Part shown: piece after piece, positions 1-8,401 of the stretch
Layout: each line of letters starts with the position of its first letter
How positions within the stretch are numbered: position 1 is the stretch's first letter
DNA from: an uncultured Desulfovibrio sp.
GTDB taxonomy: Bacteria; Desulfobacterota; Desulfovibrionia; Desulfovibrionales; Desulfovibrionaceae
Direction: 5' to 3'
Assembly: GCA_900546145.1 (NCBI GenBank)
Contig: URBN01000001.1
Span: forward strand, 124,001-188,000
DNA length: 64,000 nucleotides
Position numbers and translations under genes: made by a program
The notes under the pieces: generated by a model
The model's input: only the letters and a program-made list of their open reading frames with translations
Databases searched by the model: none
What the model was told of the DNA's origin: nothing

Positions 1-434
1 TCCTCGTGTTCGAGGGAAAGTTTGCACTCGGCGACAATGGTCTTGAGCTCCATGGCGGCCTCGGACAGGACAACGATACCTGTGACTCCGCGCTGGAGGA
101 TGCCGGCGGCGAGTCTGGCTTCGTCAGGAGTGCCGGCCTCGGCGTAAATATGGTCAGACTGGGCGAGCAGGTTTTCCACGGGGATGACCTGCCATCCGCG
201 CTTCAGAACGCACTTTTCGCCTTTCTGGACCCGGTCAAGGAACGCCTCCTCGTCTTCTTTGCCGTTCAGGGCAACGGAAGCGACTTCGCTGTCGGGAATG
301 ACCGTGCACCGGGCGAGCCCAGATACTTCGGCCACATGCTCATCAGGGACGATGATGCCGTCGACGCCGGACTCCAGCGCCAGGGTGACCAGATTTTTGT
401 CGTAGGGGACAGATTTGAAGAAGATGGTGGGCAT
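1..434 (-). CDS. 3-dehydroquinate synthase II (archaeal type), N-terminal part
   Basis: The first 144 residues of a protein that runs off the left edge. It begins MPTIFFKSVPYDK and continues with GVDGIIVPDEH and GVTGIVVLSE, matching the MJ1249-type dehydroquinate synthase II family. That enzyme converts 2-amino-3,7-dideoxy-D-threo-hept-6-ulosonate to 3-dehydroquinate, replacing the DAHP/AroB route. It starts 4 bases after the stop of the ADH synthase gene, so the two are surely co-transcribed and consecutive in the pathway. The start is ATG at 434-432. The family assignment rests on the N-terminal third only and on the operon partner. Confidence 0.85.
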   Translation of the reverse strand, partial: MPTIFFKSVPYDKNLVTLALESGVDGIIVPDEHVAEVSGLARCTVIPDSEVASVALNGKEDEEAFLDRVQKGEKCVLKRGWQVIPVENLLAQSDHIYAEAGTPDEARLAAGILQRGVTGIVVLSEAAMELKTIVAECKLSLEHE

Positions 435-438
435 AGTT

Positions 439-1236
439 TTATTCTCCAGCGAGTTTGAGGGCGGTTTCCAGGTCGGCGTTGCCGTGCACGATGGCGCGCA
501 TGGCGGTGAGAAGCTGAATGCGGTGAGGATGTTCGAAGACATTGCGCCCGATAGAGCAGCCCGCGGCTCCCGCCTGCATGGCGCCGGAAACCATCTCCAG
601 CACGGAGCGGGTGCTGTCCATCACCGGTCCGCCGGCAATGACCACGGGGATGGAGCAGCCTTCGATAGCGTCGCGGAAATCGGCCATGTTGCCGGGATAG
701 GAGACTTTGACGATGTCAGCGCCGAGTTCCACACCGACGCGGGCGCAGTGGGCTATGACTTCGGGAGCAAAAGGATTGCTGATTTTCGGGCCGCGGCCGT
801 AAATCATGGCCAGAAGCGGCATTCCCCAGTTGTCGCAGTGTTCGGCGACGCGGCCAAGGTCAGCAAGCATGCGTTCTTCGTCGGGATCGCCGAGGTTGAC
901 GTGCACGGAAACGCCGTCCGCGCCGTGACGGATGGCTTCCTCAACACTGGCGACGAGCGCTTTGGAGTTGGCTGAGGGGGAATGATCTGTGGAGGCCGAC
1001 ATGTGCATGATAAGCCCGAGATCACGTCCCTCATGACGGAATGTGCAGCGTATCTGCCCTTTGTGCATGAGCACGCAGTCTGCTCCGCCCTCTGCCAGGT
1101 TGAAAAGCGTGGTGCGCATGTCCCTGATGCCGGGAAGAGGACCCATGGAGACGCCGTGATCCATGGGGACGATAATGGTGCGGTGGTCGTTGCGGTCAAG
1201 GATGCGTTCAAGCCTGATTTGTTTTCCGAGATACAT
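439..1236 (-). CDS. 2-amino-3,7-dideoxy-D-threo-hept-6-ulosonate (ADH) synthase
   Basis: A 265-residue class I aldolase (DeoC/FbaB fold) of the MJ0400/AroA' family. It condenses L-aspartate semialdehyde with a 6-deoxy-ketohexose phosphate to give ADH, the first step of the archaeal-type aromatic pathway. Visible signatures are PMDHGVSMGP (Asp26), the Tyr-containing MIYGRGP near residue 146, and the probable Schiff-base lysine in IVKVSYPG (Lys177). The chosen start at 1236 has GAGGAG seven bases upstream; the frame stays open 50 codons further, but that part encodes the leader terminator. It is the first structural gene of an operon controlled by the attenuator just upstream. Some aldolases of this fold have other substrates, but the dehydroquinate synthase II partner supports the call. 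Confidence 0.92.
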   Translation of the reverse strand: MYLGKQIRLERILDRNDHRTIIVPMDHGVSMGPLPGIRDMRTTLFNLAEGGADCVLMHKGQIRCTFRHEGRDLGLIMHMSASTDHSPSANSKALVASVEEAIRHGADGVSVHVNLGDPDEERMLADLGRVAEHCDNWGMPLLAMIYGRGPKISNPFAPEVIAHCARVGVELGADIVKVSYPGNMADFRDAIEGCSIPVVIAGGPVMDSTRSVLEMVSGAMQAGAAGCSIGRNVFEHPHRIQLLTAMRAIVHGNADLETALKLAGE

Positions 1237-1278
1237 GGCGCTTACTCCTCTCCGCAGGCAGGCCGGCGTGCGCATGGC

Positions 1279-1320
1279 AAAAAAAAAAGACCGCCGGCTT
1301 TCGATGTATGCCCGCGGTCT
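1279..1320 (-). terminator. Attenuator terminator ahead of the ADH synthase gene
   Basis: On the minus strand an 11-bp stem (AGACCGCGGGC pairing with GCCGGCGGTCT, one mismatch) is followed directly by ten T residues. It ends about 40 bases before the ADH synthase start codon and lies 26 bases after the stop codon of an aromatic-rich leader frame. A strong intrinsic terminator between promoter and first gene only makes sense if it is conditional, so I read it as the attenuator of the aromatic operon. Confidence 0.88.
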
Positions 1321-1345
1321 TCTGTTTCTGTTGGCTAAATGGGAT

Positions 1346-1450
1346 TCAGCAGAACTTCCGGCCACAGGCTTTTCTAAAGTACGCAAAATAGAACCAGCTG
1401 GTAAAGCCGGCGTACTCGGAAAAGGAAATGGCGGAAGCGGAAAAGTTCAT
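1346..1450 (-). CDS. Aromatic amino acid leader peptide (attenuation peptide)
   Basis: A 34-codon frame from ATG (1450-1448) to TGA (1348-1346), preceded by the Shine-Dalgarno AGAGG at 1464-1460. Eleven of the 34 residues are aromatic: seven Phe, three Tyr and one Trp. Residues 16-25 read FTSWFYFAYF. The stop codon is followed after 25 bases by the attenuator terminator. The arrangement matches trp/phe-type leaders: a ribosome stalling at the aromatic run for lack of charged tRNAs would alter folding of the downstream RNA. The function is inferred from composition and position; the peptide itself probably has no other role. Confidence 0.82.
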   Translation of the reverse strand: MNFSASAISFSEYAGFTSWFYFAYFRKACGRKFC

Positions 1451-1480
1451 ACTGAAGAACCTCTGAAAAATGACGGACAA

Positions 1481-1510
1481 AAGCTAATCAAAAAACTGTT
1501 TTTTTGTCAA
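1481..1510 (-). promoter_or_regulatory. Putative promoter of the aromatic operon leader
   Basis: On the minus strand TTGACA (1510-1505) is a perfect -35. After 17-18 bases comes a weak -10, read as TTAGCT (1487-1482) or TAGCTT (1486-1481). Transcription would start near 1475, about 25 bases ahead of the leader peptide start codon. The spacer is A/T-rich with an A-run and a T-run. Confidence 0.6.
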
Positions 1511-1525
1511 CGGACCAGCCCGGAT

Positions 1526-2590
1526 TTATTTTGCAATGCCTGCAGTCCGGGGTGCTGCGGCGTTTCCTGCCGCGGCCTGCTCCATCTTTGAACGGGGGCG
1601 CAGCTTGCGCGTTGTCAGCCTGTGGCGGATGAATTCCTGCACGCTTCTTTCCTTCGGGACGGCGCTGACCGGGAATTCTGCCCGTGCGAGGTTCCTGTGC
1701 CCTCCGGCTGACCCCACATCATAAAAGCAGGCGTCAGCCAGGCGGCCTATGTCCCGGGTGCCGTCGCAGCGGAAGATCACGATAACGGTCTTCTGCACGA
1801 CACCGCTCACTGCGATCCAGTGCAGACCGTGCACGTGTGTGAAGAAGTCAGCGATGGCCACGAGGAGATCCGGGCTTGAGACTTCGCCCAGCCAGGCGTG
1901 GGCTCCGGTGCCCCGGCAGTCCGTGAGGTTGCGGAAGGCGCGGGCGAAAAGCGGAAGCCAGCTTCTCAGATATTCGCTGCGGACGATGCGGCGCAGGAGC
2001 ATGGCATCGGCCCTGCGGGAGAGCCAGTGGTAGGCTTCGAGGTCGAGCTCGCCGCCGCTGCGCTCGAAGGACGCCGTATCCGTGCGTATGCCCAGAAGCA
2101 GCGCCGTGGCGAGACGGGCGCTCGGGCGTATGCGCATGAGGCGCAGGTAGCCAGTCATGATGGTGCAGGTCGCTCCTACGTCGGGTCTTACGTCGGAGAA
2201 GAGCGGCAGTTTTTCCGGCAGCTGATCCGGTCTCGGCAGGGGGTGATGATCGACGACAATGGTGAAGTGCAGGGATTTAAAGACGGGATTATGGTGGGGC
2301 TGGCTGTCCACGAGGGCAAAGTGGGTGTACTGGGACTGTTTCGCCGGATCCCAGGGCTTTATATTCAGCCTGAGGTAGCGGATCATGGCGAGATTATCGG
2401 GACGGGTTACTCTGTTGATACTGCAGATATCGATATAGCGTGTGCGCCGTTCCATGATGCGCCTGAGCGCCTGTGCGGAGCCCATGGCGTCTGGGTCGGC
2501 GGAAATCAGGATACACCAGTGCTGATCCCGGCTGACAGTCTCAAGCCAGCTCCTGATGCGTTCCCGTGACAGTTCTTGTTTGCTCTCCAC
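1526..2590 (-). CDS. DHH family phosphoesterase
   Basis: A 354-residue DHH/DHHA1 protein. The N-terminal DHH domain has the metal motif ADPDAMGS (residues 31-38), LVDSQPHH (93-100) and the name-giving VVDHHP (112-117). The C-terminal DHHA1 domain carries GSAGGHRN with the GGH triad near 296-298. Members cleave short oligoribonucleotides, pAp or c-di-NMPs (NrnA, RecJ-like); which substrate applies here cannot be read. The first motif lacks the usual second Asp-Gly pair of NrnA (NPDGD), so NrnA activity is uncertain. The GTG start at 2590 is chosen for the AGAGGAAA ribosome site upstream. It lies 53 bases downstream of the CbiR-like gene, probably in the same transcript. Confidence 0.85.
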   Translation of the reverse strand: MESKQELSRERIRSWLETVSRDQHWCILISADPDAMGSAQALRRIMERRTRYIDICSINRVTRPDNLAMIRYLRLNIKPWDPAKQSQYTHFALVDSQPHHNPVFKSLHFTIVVDHHPLPRPDQLPEKLPLFSDVRPDVGATCTIMTGYLRLMRIRPSARLATALLLGIRTDTASFERSGGELDLEAYHWLSRRADAMLLRRIVRSEYLRSWLPLFARAFRNLTDCRGTGAHAWLGEVSSPDLLVAIADFFTHVHGLHWIAVSGVVQKTVIVIFRCDGTRDIGRLADACFYDVGSAGGHRNLARAEFPVSAVPKERSVQEFIRHRLTTRKLRPRSKMEQAAAGNAAAPRTAGIAK

Positions 2591-2643
2591 CGTTGTTTCC
2601 TCTTCTGCCCCGGCCTGATGAAAGCCCGGGGGCGGCGGGTCCG

Positions 2644-3420
2644 TCAGACCGCCGTTCCGTGAACGTCTGCCCAGAGCGCCCTGAGTACGGGAAGGGATGC
2701 TTCGATTCCCTGCCAGTTGAAGACCTCGATAAGCTGCGTGCATTCTTCTGATGTGCGGCTGAGAATTTTCCGGGCTGTTTCCCGTTCCGATTCGGAGAGC
2801 TCCGTAAGGGAGCGGTGCCGGTCTCCTCCGCAGGGCGCGCTCCAGTGAATGATTGCTGTGCTCTGCAGGATCGGCAGATCCAGCAGCTTTTCCTGATGGT
2901 AGCTCATGAGATGTCCTGCGTCCAGACAGAGACGGTATCCCCCGGGACCAAAGAGCTTCCGGTCGAGATCCGTAAGAGGGCTTTCCGGCATGTTTTCAAG
3001 ACAGAGCGGAACGTCTGAAACGGATTGCCAGTTCTCCAGAAAAGCGGCGAGCAGCTCTGAAGCCCGGGCTCCTTCGGCCGCAGGCGGATGAAGGATGGCC
3101 AGACGGGGCTTCAGATATGCGGCTAGGGAAAAGACCGCGAAGGCGTCCCTGAAAGCGGCGTCAGCCGCTTCCTCAGGATTCCCCCCGCTTCCCCAGATGA
3201 GATCCGTAGGCAGGTGAACGTGAAACCGGAGACTTCCGGCTTCCCCGGGCTCAGGCAGATCCGCATCTGTATAGGCGAGACATCCCTCAGTTTCGAAGAA
3301 ACACAGGGCCACCTCGGGCACGCGGCCTTTCAGGAAGCGCACATTGCCGGCAACAGTGTCGGGGATGACGAAGGAGGGGACGGCCCAGTGCATCACAGGG
3401 AAAAGTCTTTTCCGGGTCAC
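2644..3420 (-). CDS. cbiR: TIM-barrel metal-dependent protein, probably CbiR-type cobamide-remodelling phosphodiesterase
   Basis: A 258-residue protein of the xylose-isomerase/endonuclease IV-like TIM-barrel superfamily. Putative metal ligands appear in barrel order: His in FHVHLP, Glu in CLENMP, Asp and His in CLDAGH, His in IIHWS, Asp and His in GGDRHR, and Glu in LIEVFNW. The opening MHWAVPSFVIPDTVAGNV and the ALCFFETEGCLAYT segment resemble, from memory, CbiR, which removes the lower ligand of salvaged cobamides so that they can be rebuilt. I cannot exclude another sugar-phosphate isomerase or AP-endonuclease-like activity. The GTG at 3420 is preferred because GGAG sits seven bases upstream; the ATG at 3393 has no such site. 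Confidence 0.6.
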   Translation of the reverse strand: MTRKRLFPVMHWAVPSFVIPDTVAGNVRFLKGRVPEVALCFFETEGCLAYTDADLPEPGEAGSLRFHVHLPTDLIWGSGGNPEEAADAAFRDAFAVFSLAAYLKPRLAILHPPAAEGARASELLAAFLENWQSVSDVPLCLENMPESPLTDLDRKLFGPGGYRLCLDAGHLMSYHQEKLLDLPILQSTAIIHWSAPCGGDRHRSLTELSESERETARKILSRTSEECTQLIEVFNWQGIEASLPVLRALWADVHGTAV

Positions 3421-3436
3421 AGGAAATCTCCGCAGC

Positions 3437-3458
3437 GAAAAGGAAGGGCGCCCTTCCT
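3437..3458 (-). terminator. Intrinsic terminator after the M16C protease gene
   Basis: A perfect 18-bp palindrome (AGGAAGGGCGCCCTTCCT, 3441-3458) is followed on the minus strand by TTTTC. It lies between the M16C gene and the CbiR-like gene, so part of the transcription may stop here. Confidence 0.6.
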
Positions 3459-3481
3459 GAGAAGGACGCCCCTGTGAATTC

Positions 3482-6397
3482 TTAGAAGAGGTTCTCGCAT
3501 TTCCAGCCGAGGCGGGTCCCTTCGTCAAGGGCTTTGCTCCCGCCAATGACGCTGACTGCGCCATGTGTCTTCGCTTCGGCCATGATGCCGGCAAAGGCCC
3601 GGAAATCGTCCGCCGTGGTGGAGAGCATTTCCTCACGCATCCTCTGGCGCTTTTCCTCCGTGTCCCCGGCGAGGTACTGGTACAGGGATTTGACGCCCCT
3701 GGCGTCAGGAAGCATGTAGAGGTCGAGGTCGCCGATGGCGCCCACGATGGCCCGCTCCAGTTCCTCGCGGTTGAGGCTCATGCCGGAGAGGTAGTCCGCA
3801 ATACCGTCATAGGCGCTGATCGTGCCGCTCACATTGGGGTCTCTGTAGCTCGTGCAGACAAAATTGCCGGTGGAACGGCCGAGACGGCAGGAAACGCCGT
3901 ACGCACCGCCTTTCACACGGACGCTGTCCCAGAGATACCCCATTCTGAGGTAGCGGAGGATGACCTGGGCTGCGCCGGAGAATTTCCAGCCGAGGGCGTA
4001 CAGGTTGCAGCCCTTGCCCACGTAGTTGACCTGGCTCGGCGTGGCAAAGACCTCGGCCGGGCAGGAGGGGAGCAGGGCCGTGTTCTGCAGGCCGCTGCCG
4101 CCCGTGCCCGCGGGCAGGGAGGAGAGCAGTTTCATCCCGCCGGAGAAGACGGCGTCAATGCCGCTCTTTCCCGCGGTGCAGTCCACTACGGCGCCAGCGC
4201 TGTGCAGAAGCATACCGCGCAGGGTTTCGAGATCGTCAAGGATCTGCTCTTTCTTTGCGTCGAAGTTCTGAAGCAGGGAACGCACGGCCCCGAGATACGA
4301 AATGCCCGTGATTTTTTCGCTGAGGGCGCCGTCACGCGTGAAGCGTGCGCTCACGCGCTGCATGACCGCTGCGTGGCCGGAAGCGAGGAGCATCTGCTCG
4401 AGCCGGGGTTTTTCTTCGGCGAGCATCTCGTGCACGCGGGTGAGGAGCACGTCTTTGTCCCGGCAGGGTTCGAGGAGCATTTCGGAAAAGAGGCCGAACA
4501 TGTCGGGGATCTTGTCCTCAACGGCCTTGCCGGCCAGACTCAGATAGAGGTGACAGTCGCCTTCAAGATTCGCCAGGATAAGGTTGCTGGCGGCCATGCC
4601 GCCTGTCTTGGCGGAGATGGCGGAACCGAGTTCGCTGTAATCCCTTCTCGCCGTGCCGGTGTCCGTGAGGGTGCGGGTGAAAAGCGGCAGGAGGGGCAGG
4701 AGGCGATCCGGAATTTCCGGCATGGGCAGAAGCATGGTGGCGTAGGCGATGCCGCGGGTGGGCAGCTCGTGGCCTACCCGGGTCACGCTGCCTTCGGTTT
4801 CCACAGTGCGCGGAATGACGCGGTTTTTCGCCGGCAGGTCGCTTACGTGCAGGTTGGGAATGGTGGCAGAAGCTTCCGGGGAGTCCTCGGCCGACTGGGC
4901 GGCCTTCAGTTCGCGGGTGATGCGGCAGACCTCGTCCCGTTCTGCGGGAGAGGATGCTGCCTGGATCCTGTCCAGACGGGCGCGCTCTTCCTTTTCCTGG
5001 CGTGCGGCGAGGCCTGCGTCAGGGGTGAGAATGACGAGGGAGCGGGATTCGTTTTCCAGGAAGCAGGAGCGGATTGCGTTCTCAAAAACGCGCTCGCCCG
5101 AGGCGAGACGTTCCTTAATGTGTGCGAGCGGTGCTTCCCAGGCCAGGCCCGTAAGCGGGGAGGCGTCGTAGAGCCATACGGAAAGCGCCTGGAGCATGGC
5201 GGCGAGTCCGCGGGGGAAGTTGCCGGAATTGCTTTCGCGGTAGTTGAACTCCACAGTGTTCACCGCGGCTTCCACAGCGGAGGCGGGGATCCCCCTTTCG
5301 GCGAGATCGGCGAGGGTATCGAAAATGAGGGTTTCGGCCCTGCCGACATCCTTTCTGGCTATGCCCTTGAGGCCCGTTGAATAGTACATCTGCCTGAGTT
5401 CCGTCTCGAGGCCGCCGCCCGTGGTGTCCTCGCCGAGTCCGGACGAAATGAGGGCACGGCGCAGGGGAGAGCCGGGCATGCCTTCAAGGATGTTCTCGAG
5501 CATCTCGAGGGTGATGCACGCTTCGACGTCCGTGCGTTCGCCGAGCAGCCAGTTCAGGGTGAAGAGGCATTTCGGATCCTTTGCTTCCGGCGGGACGGCG
5601 TAGGGGATCTCAACCTGATGCGGGGTTGTGAAGGGGGGCTGCAGCGGGATGACGGAATCCACGTCTCTGCGGGAGTAGTCTTTCAGTTCCTCCCTCACGA
5701 TGGCAAGGCGCTTTTCCTCGGGATCGTCTCCCCAGAAGAAGAAGCGCGCGTTGCTCGGGTGGTAGTAGGTGGAATAGAAATCCCGGTAGGCCTGATAGGT
5801 GAGCGAGGGAATGTCCGAGGGGCGGCCGCCGGATTCGAGGGAGTAGAGAGTGTCCGGGAAGACCGCGTGCTGGGTCTCCTCGGCAAGGCAGGCGTCCGGG
5901 GAGGAATAGACTCCCTTCATCTCGTTGAAGACAACGCCCTTGTACTGCCAGGGCCCGTCCGGGCTGTCGGCCTCGATATGCCATCCTTCCTGACGGAAGC
6001 TGTTTTCAGAAATGAGGGGATGGAAGACGGCGTCCATATAGACGTCGATGAGGTTGTAGAAATCCTGCAGGTTGGCGCTGGCCACGGGATAGCAGGTCTT
6101 GTCCGGGAAGGTGAAGGCGTTGAGAAAGGTCTGCAGAGAGCCCTTGAGGAGGTTCACGAAGGGTTCCTTGACCGGATATTTGCGCGAGCCGCAGAGAACA
6201 GAGTGCTCGATGATGTGCGTCACGCCGGTGGAGTTTTTGGGCGGTGTGCGGAAGGCTGCGCCGAAACATTTGTTTTCGTCATCATTGACGATGGAGAGAA
6301 TCTGCGCGCCCGTGATGTCGTGCTTCCAGAGGCGGGCCGTGCCGCAGACTTCCGGCATATTTTTTTCTTCAATGAGGGTAAAACCTGTATGATCCAT
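3482..6397 (-). CDS. M16C family zinc metalloprotease (presequence protease/PreP-like)
   Basis: A 971-residue insulinase-family peptidase. The inverted zinc motif HIIEH is at residues 61-65, and the distal zinc ligand is probably Glu159 in VVFNEMKGVYSSPD. The sequence GSRKYPVKEPF and the long, four-domain size are characteristic of the M16C branch, which degrades small peptides inside a closed chamber. No signal peptide is seen, so a cytoplasmic peptide scavenger is likely. The ATG at 6397 has AAAGGA eight bases upstream; the ATG at 6415 does not. Confidence 0.93.
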   Translation of the reverse strand: MDHTGFTLIEEKNMPEVCGTARLWKHDITGAQILSIVNDDENKCFGAAFRTPPKNSTGVTHIIEHSVLCGSRKYPVKEPFVNLLKGSLQTFLNAFTFPDKTCYPVASANLQDFYNLIDVYMDAVFHPLISENSFRQEGWHIEADSPDGPWQYKGVVFNEMKGVYSSPDACLAEETQHAVFPDTLYSLESGGRPSDIPSLTYQAYRDFYSTYYHPSNARFFFWGDDPEEKRLAIVREELKDYSRRDVDSVIPLQPPFTTPHQVEIPYAVPPEAKDPKCLFTLNWLLGERTDVEACITLEMLENILEGMPGSPLRRALISSGLGEDTTGGGLETELRQMYYSTGLKGIARKDVGRAETLIFDTLADLAERGIPASAVEAAVNTVEFNYRESNSGNFPRGLAAMLQALSVWLYDASPLTGLAWEAPLAHIKERLASGERVFENAIRSCFLENESRSLVILTPDAGLAARQEKEERARLDRIQAASSPAERDEVCRITRELKAAQSAEDSPEASATIPNLHVSDLPAKNRVIPRTVETEGSVTRVGHELPTRGIAYATMLLPMPEIPDRLLPLLPLFTRTLTDTGTARRDYSELGSAISAKTGGMAASNLILANLEGDCHLYLSLAGKAVEDKIPDMFGLFSEMLLEPCRDKDVLLTRVHEMLAEEKPRLEQMLLASGHAAVMQRVSARFTRDGALSEKITGISYLGAVRSLLQNFDAKKEQILDDLETLRGMLLHSAGAVVDCTAGKSGIDAVFSGGMKLLSSLPAGTGGSGLQNTALLPSCPAEVFATPSQVNYVGKGCNLYALGWKFSGAAQVILRYLRMGYLWDSVRVKGGAYGVSCRLGRSTGNFVCTSYRDPNVSGTISAYDGIADYLSGMSLNREELERAIVGAIGDLDLYMLPDARGVKSLYQYLAGDTEEKRQRMREEMLSTTADDFRAFAGIMAEAKTHGAVSVIGGSKALDEGTRLGWKCENLF

Positions 6398-6522
6398 AGG
6401 AAGGGTCCTTTCCATATAAGTAAAAAGAGATTTTTCGCCTTAAAAGATAAGGGCTAAAGCGGGCTTTGAAAAGATGGCTGCTTCCGGGAAGATCGTGCCG
6501 CGGAGAAGCCGGGGAAAAGGGC

Positions 6523-6551
6523 TTGCCAAGCCCGGAAGTATGCGGTATGTG
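6523..6551 (+). promoter_or_regulatory. Putative rpsB-tsf promoter
   Basis: TTGCCA (6523-6528) and TATGTG (6546-6551) are separated by exactly 17 bases. The transcript would have a leader of roughly 100 bases before rpsB. That leader includes a compact hairpin CCCGGC-GCGT-GCCGGG at 6594-6609, which may be a translational control element for S2. The leader's function is inferred only from position. Confidence 0.55.
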
Positions 6552-6660
6552 AATCACTCTTTAAAAAGCACACAGGGGCAGCGGCCCGGGGTGCCCGGCG
6601 CGTGCCGGGTAGATGGGTCAGGGTTCCTGTGGAAGATCTCAACCCTTGGAGGATTGAAAC

Positions 6661-7431
6661 ATGGCTTACGTTACGATGAAACAGATGCTGGAGACCGGCG
6701 TTCATTTCGGTCACCAGACCCGCCGCTGGAACCCGAAGATGCGTCCGTTCATTTTTGGCGCCCGCAACGGCATCCATATTATTGACCTGCAGCAGACCGT
6801 GAAGCTTTTCCGCATCGCGTATGACAAGGTCGTCGACACCGTTGCCAAGGGCGGCAAGGTTCTGTTTATCGGCACCAAGCGCCAGGCTCAGGAAGCTGTC
6901 GCTGCCGAAGCCGGCCGCGCGCATCAGTTCTACGTCACCAACCGCTGGATGGGCGGCACGCTGACCAACTTTGTGACCATTCAGAAGAGCATTGAGCGCC
7001 TTAAGAAGCTTGAGGCCATGTTCGCTGACGGTTCCATCAACCGCTACCAGAAGAAGGAAGTTCTCCTTCTGCAGCGTGAGCTGGACAAGCTCGAAGAGTC
7101 TCTTGGCGGTATCAAGGACATGGACAGCCTCCCCCAGCTCGCTTTCATCATCGACCCCAACCGCGAGGACATCGCTGTCAAGGAATGCCGTAAGCTCGGC
7201 ATCCCGATTGTGGCTGTGACCGATACCAACTGCGATCCCGACCTCATCGATTACGTTATCCCCGGCAACGATGACGCCATCCGCGCCATCAAGCTGTTCG
7301 TGGGCGCTTTCGCCGAAGCCTGCATCGAAGGCGAGGCCGCGGCCAAGGATAAGGCTGAGGAAGCCGAGAACGCCGAAGAGGCCATGCAGAAGGGTGAGGC
7401 CGCTGAGGCCGAAGCTCCCGCCGCTGAATAA
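6661..7431 (+). CDS. rpsB: 30S ribosomal protein S2
   Basis: A 256-residue S2. It begins [20 protein letters not shown] and has the family signatures [20 protein letters not shown] and [13 protein letters not shown]. The C-terminal 30-odd residues are an Ala/Glu-rich tail, longer than in many S2 proteins. A GGAGG ribosome site precedes the ATG. It pairs with tsf in the usual order, with a hairpin between them. Confidence 0.98.
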   Translation: MAYVTMKQMLETGVHFGHQTRRWNPKMRPFIFGARNGIHIIDLQQTVKLFRIAYDKVVDTVAKGGKVLFIGTKRQAQEAVAAEAGRAHQFYVTNRWMGGTLTNFVTIQKSIERLKKLEAMFADGSINRYQKKEVLLLQRELDKLEESLGGIKDMDSLPQLAFIIDPNREDIAVKECRKLGIPIVAVTDTNCDPDLIDYVIPGNDDAIRAIKLFVGAFAEACIEGEAAAKDKAEEAENAEEAMQKGEAAEAEAPAAE

Positions 7432-7460
7432 ATCCGCAGACTGAAAATACATGAACGACC

Positions 7461-7500
7461 AAAGGCAGCGCTTCCGCGGATACACGGTTGCGCTGCCTTT
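7461..7500 (+). terminator. rpsB-tsf intercistronic hairpin
   Basis: A perfect 11-bp stem (AAAGGCAGCGC with GCGCTGCCTTT) encloses an 18-base loop. The descending arm ends in TTT but no long U-run follows. It could be a partial terminator or an RNA processing or stability element setting the S2 to EF-Ts ratio. Confidence 0.5.
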
Positions 7501-7521
7501 GTGTACGAAGAGGAGAGAAAA

Positions 7522-8382
7522 ATGGCCATTACTGCTTCTATGGTAAAAGACCTGCGCGAGAAAACCGGCGCCGGCATGATGGACTGCAAGAAGGCCCTCG
7601 TGGCCACCGACGGCGACTTCGAAAAGGCTGTCGATTTCCTGCGTGAAAAGGGCATGGCCAAGGCCGCCAAGAAGGCCGGCCGCGCCACCTCCGAAGGCCT
7701 GGTTGCCCTGTCCGAGTCCGCTGATGGCAAGACTGTCGCCATCGCTTCCGTGCAGTGCGAGACCGACTTCGTGTCCCGCGGCGATGACTTCAAGAATTTT
7801 GTCGCCGATGCCGCCAAGGCCGTTGTCGAGAAGAAACCCGCTGACGCCGAGGCACTGCAGGCCCAGCTCGGTGAAGGCCTGACCGCCCTCATTGCCAAGA
7901 CCGGTGAAAACATGAAGTTCGGCCCCTTCTGCATCATGGAAGCCGCTGACAACGAGTGCATCGGCCACTACCTCCACACCAGCGGCAAGCTCGGCGTGCT
8001 GGTTTCCCTTGCCTGCGGCAAGCCCGAAACCGCCAAGAGCGAGGAAGTGAAGACCCTCGGCCGTGAAATTGCCATGCAGGTCGCCGCACTCAAGCCTATG
8101 GCTCTCGACCGCACCAAGCTGGATCCTGCTGCCATCGAGCGCGAACGCGAAGTGTACCGCGAGAAGGCCCGCAACGAAGGCAAGCCCGACAAGATCATCG
8201 AAAAGATCGCCGAAGGCGCCGTGAACAAGTTCTTCAAGGAAGTGTGCCTCATGGATCAGGCTTACATCCGCGATGACAAGAAGAGCATCGCCCAGCTGGT
8301 CAAGGAAGTGGCCAAGGCCGTCAACGACACCATCGAGGTCAAGGACTACAAGCGCATCGAACTCGTTCCTGACGCGAAGTAA
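7522..8382 (+). CDS. tsf: Elongation factor Ts
   Basis: A 286-residue EF-Ts, the guanine nucleotide exchange factor for EF-Tu. The N-terminal MAITASMVKDLREKTGAGMM is the UBA-like domain signature, followed by DCKKAL and the core segment ASVQCETDFVSR. The start at 7522 follows GAGGAG; an upstream in-frame GTG at 7501 lies inside the intercistronic hairpin and is rejected. Second gene of the rpsB operon. Confidence 0.97.
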   Translation: MAITASMVKDLREKTGAGMMDCKKALVATDGDFEKAVDFLREKGMAKAAKKAGRATSEGLVALSESADGKTVAIASVQCETDFVSRGDDFKNFVADAAKAVVEKKPADAEALQAQLGEGLTALIAKTGENMKFGPFCIMEAADNECIGHYLHTSGKLGVLVSLACGKPETAKSEEVKTLGREIAMQVAALKPMALDRTKLDPAAIEREREVYREKARNEGKPDKIIEKIAEGAVNKFFKEVCLMDQAYIRDDKKSIAQLVKEVAKAVNDTIEVKDYKRIELVPDAK

Positions 8383-8401
8383 ATTCTGCAGATTACATAA
8401 T

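Noticed and set aside
3563..5380. A 605-codon plus-strand frame opposite the M16C protease
   Set aside because: Shadow frame; the minus-strand product has the full zinc motif.
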